From: Burkholderiales bacterium JOSHI_001
GTDB lineage: Bacteria; Pseudomonadota; Gammaproteobacteria; Burkholderiales; Burkholderiaceae_C
NCBI GenBank assembly: GCA_000244995.1
Contig: CM001438.1
Coordinates: 2,318,090-2,382,089 of the forward strand
Length of the DNA: 64,000 bases
Direction: 5' to 3'
The position numbers were made by a program, and so were the translations under genes. Below, piece by piece: positions 62,792-64,000 of the stretch. Positions within the stretch are counted from its first letter, which is position 1. Each line of letters opens with the position of its first letter. The notes beneath the pieces are model-generated. The model did not search any database and had not been told where the DNA came from. It saw only the letters and a list, made by a program, of their open reading frames with translations.

Positions 62792-64000
62792 GTGGCTCTC
62801 CTGGAGGTACGAGACCTCCGATCCTGAACCTCACGAAGGAGCACGGGAAGCCATTGAAACGGATCGTTGCCATGCCGTTCGCGCACGGCATCGAGCAGGG
62901 CCACGTTATCGGTGGTGGCCGAGAGTACGGTGATGAAATCCTCAAGCCCGGCGAGGTCCAGCTCGCAGATCGCGCTGGCATGGCCCTGCTTGACCAGGAA
63001 GCGCCGCCCGCCCTGCGCGCTGAGGCTGCGGACGATGTCGAACTCGGCCTGCGTCAGGCCGAAGCCGTCGACGTATTCCTCGCGCACTGCCTCCGGGTTG
63101 GCGAGGAAGATCTTGGTCACGCTCTGCTCGATCATCGTGCGACCGATGGGGTGACGCAGCACGTCGGACGGACTCTGGGTGTCGAAGATGCCCAGGCCGT
63201 TCTGCTTGCGGATCGTCTTCTGCTTCTGCTTGGCGAAGTCGCTGAAGATCTCGTGATCGAGCGCCTTCCAGAACTCCGAGATCACGTAGATCAGCCGCTC
63301 GCCATTGACGAGCTCTTCCATCACCTGCAGCAGGTACATCATCACCGGCGTGCGGACCTCGGGCAGGTCGAGGAACTCGGTGGTGTCGAAACCGATGACG
63401 TTGACCACGTTCAGGTCGAGCAGACGGTCGTCGGCCTGGTCGAAGACCCAGCCGAGCGCACCACCCTGGCACCAGCGGCCCAGCCGCTCGAAGAGGCTGT
63501 TCTCGCCCGCCTTGGGCAGGTTCTGCCGCACAGTCGAGAAGCGGCGCAGTGGTGCCGGCATCATCGCCACCGCCTTGACCGCCTCGGCTATGGCGCGTTC
63601 GTCGGCCGGCAGCAGCGGCATGGCTGACGTCGCGATGCAGGTGCGGATCAGTTGCTCCCAAAACTGGATGCGCGCCGGTGTCGGCTCGCGCTGTAGCGGG
63701 TTGCAGCCAGTTGGCTTGCCGGCTTCGAGGGTGAAGTAGCGGCCACCAAGTGCCCGGATCGCGATCTCGCAGCCACGGTCCAGGTCAAACAGCACCAGGC
63801 GCGGCGCCGGGTCCCACTTGCGTGTGAGCGTCAGCAGGAACATCTCCAGCGTCGTCTTGCCAACGCCGGTCGAGCCGATGATCAGCGTGTTGCCCGGCAG
63901 CTTCTTGTCGGCGGAGTCTTCGCCCTCGGGGCTGCTGTGCAGGTTCAGGTAGAAGGGCTGGCCCGAGGGCGTGCGCAGCAGGGCCAGCGCCTCGCCCCAT
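62788..64000 (-). CDS. virB4: VirB4 secretion ATPase (N-terminal part outside window)
   Basis: The C-terminal 404 codons of VirB4; the frame is open to the window edge (first full codon at 63997-63999). Walker A is seen in LIIGSTGVGKTTLEMFLL, then LFDLDRGCEIAIRALGG, a Walker B region with LIYVISEFWKALDHEIFSDFAKQKQKTIRKQNGLGIFDTQSP, and LANPEAVREEYVDGFGLTQAEFDIV. It is the main energising ATPase of pilus biogenesis. The remaining virB1-3 genes, if present, would lie to the right of the window. Confidence 0.93.
   Translation of the reverse strand, partial: WGEALALLRTPSGQPFYLNLHSSPEGEDSADKKLPGNTLIIGSTGVGKTTLEMFLLTLTRKWDPAPRLVLFDLDRGCEIAIRALGGRYFTLEAGKPTGCNPLQREPTPARIQFWEQLIRTCIATSAMPLLPADERAIAEAVKAVAMMPAPLRRFSTVRQNLPKAGENSLFERLGRWCQGGALGWVFDQADDRLLDLNVVNVIGFDTTEFLDLPEVRTPVMMYLLQVMEELVNGERLIYVISEFWKALDHEIFSDFAKQKQKTIRKQNGLGIFDTQSPSDVLRHPIGRTMIEQSVTKIFLANPEAVREEYVDGFGLTQAEFDIVRSLSAQGGRRFLVKQGHASAICELDLAGLEDFITVLSATTDNVALLDAVRERHGNDPFQWLPVLLREVQDRRSRTSRRAT

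Overview
The window is GC-rich and densely coded, in the style of a betaproteobacterium of the order Burkholderiales; that placement is inferred from base composition and protein families, not from a marker gene. It reads as most of one integrative and conjugative element (ICE). A tyrosine integrase is cut off at the left edge, and a VirB/VirD4 type IV secretion system (T4SS) runs off the right edge at virB4. No rRNA, tRNA, CRISPR array or insertion sequence was recognised.

Left end and metal cargo (1-26309). After the integrase and an Xre-type antitoxin comes a chromate operon on the + strand: chrB, chrA, a superoxide dismutase-rhodanese fusion, an ATP-grasp protein, a metallo-beta-lactamase-fold protein and a membrane protein. 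Five of the six genes touch or nearly touch. On the - strand follow a His-tailed DMT exporter, a lipoprotein, a P1B-like ATPase, a czcCBA-type RND system with a DUF3240 gene, a CzcI-like protein, a CsoR-type metal sensor, a small His-containing exported protein, and a second RND system with its own outer-membrane and adaptor proteins.

Backbone (26623-36190). radC, a CIA30-family gene, parDE, a NYN/OST-HTH protein, then ssb, a DUF932 gene, a small conserved gene, parA, parB, a relaxosome accessory gene and a MOBP-type relaxase. A 0.9-kb non-coding region rich in hairpins precedes ssb. Three 26-bp palindromes with the same outer bases lie in the gaps around parAB and before the mobilisation genes. 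A perfect 21-bp palindrome lies next to the third and marks a likely oriT or control region.

Defence island (36279-50925). On the - strand, hsdR-hsdM-hsdS-(HEPN-like)-mcrB-mcrC-(HEPN-like)-(DUF4747-like)-(4-TM protein) form one nearly gapless array. Both proteins with an R-x4-H motif have a 4-base start/stop overlap with a restriction gene (hsdS and mcrC). RelE/Phd and AbiEi/AbiEii toxin-antitoxin pairs lie just upstream. This is the best candidate in the window for an undescribed system: nucleic-acid restriction wired to HEPN RNase-like effectors.

Transfer apparatus (51003-64000). On the - strand, virB4, a Cys-rich exported protein, virB6, virB5, virB8, virB9, virB10, virB11, virD4, an OmpA-like lipoprotein, an LPD7-domain protein and a DUF1173 protein form one polycistronic block. 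The relaxase and ParAB functions in the middle would prepare and maintain the element, and this block would export it.
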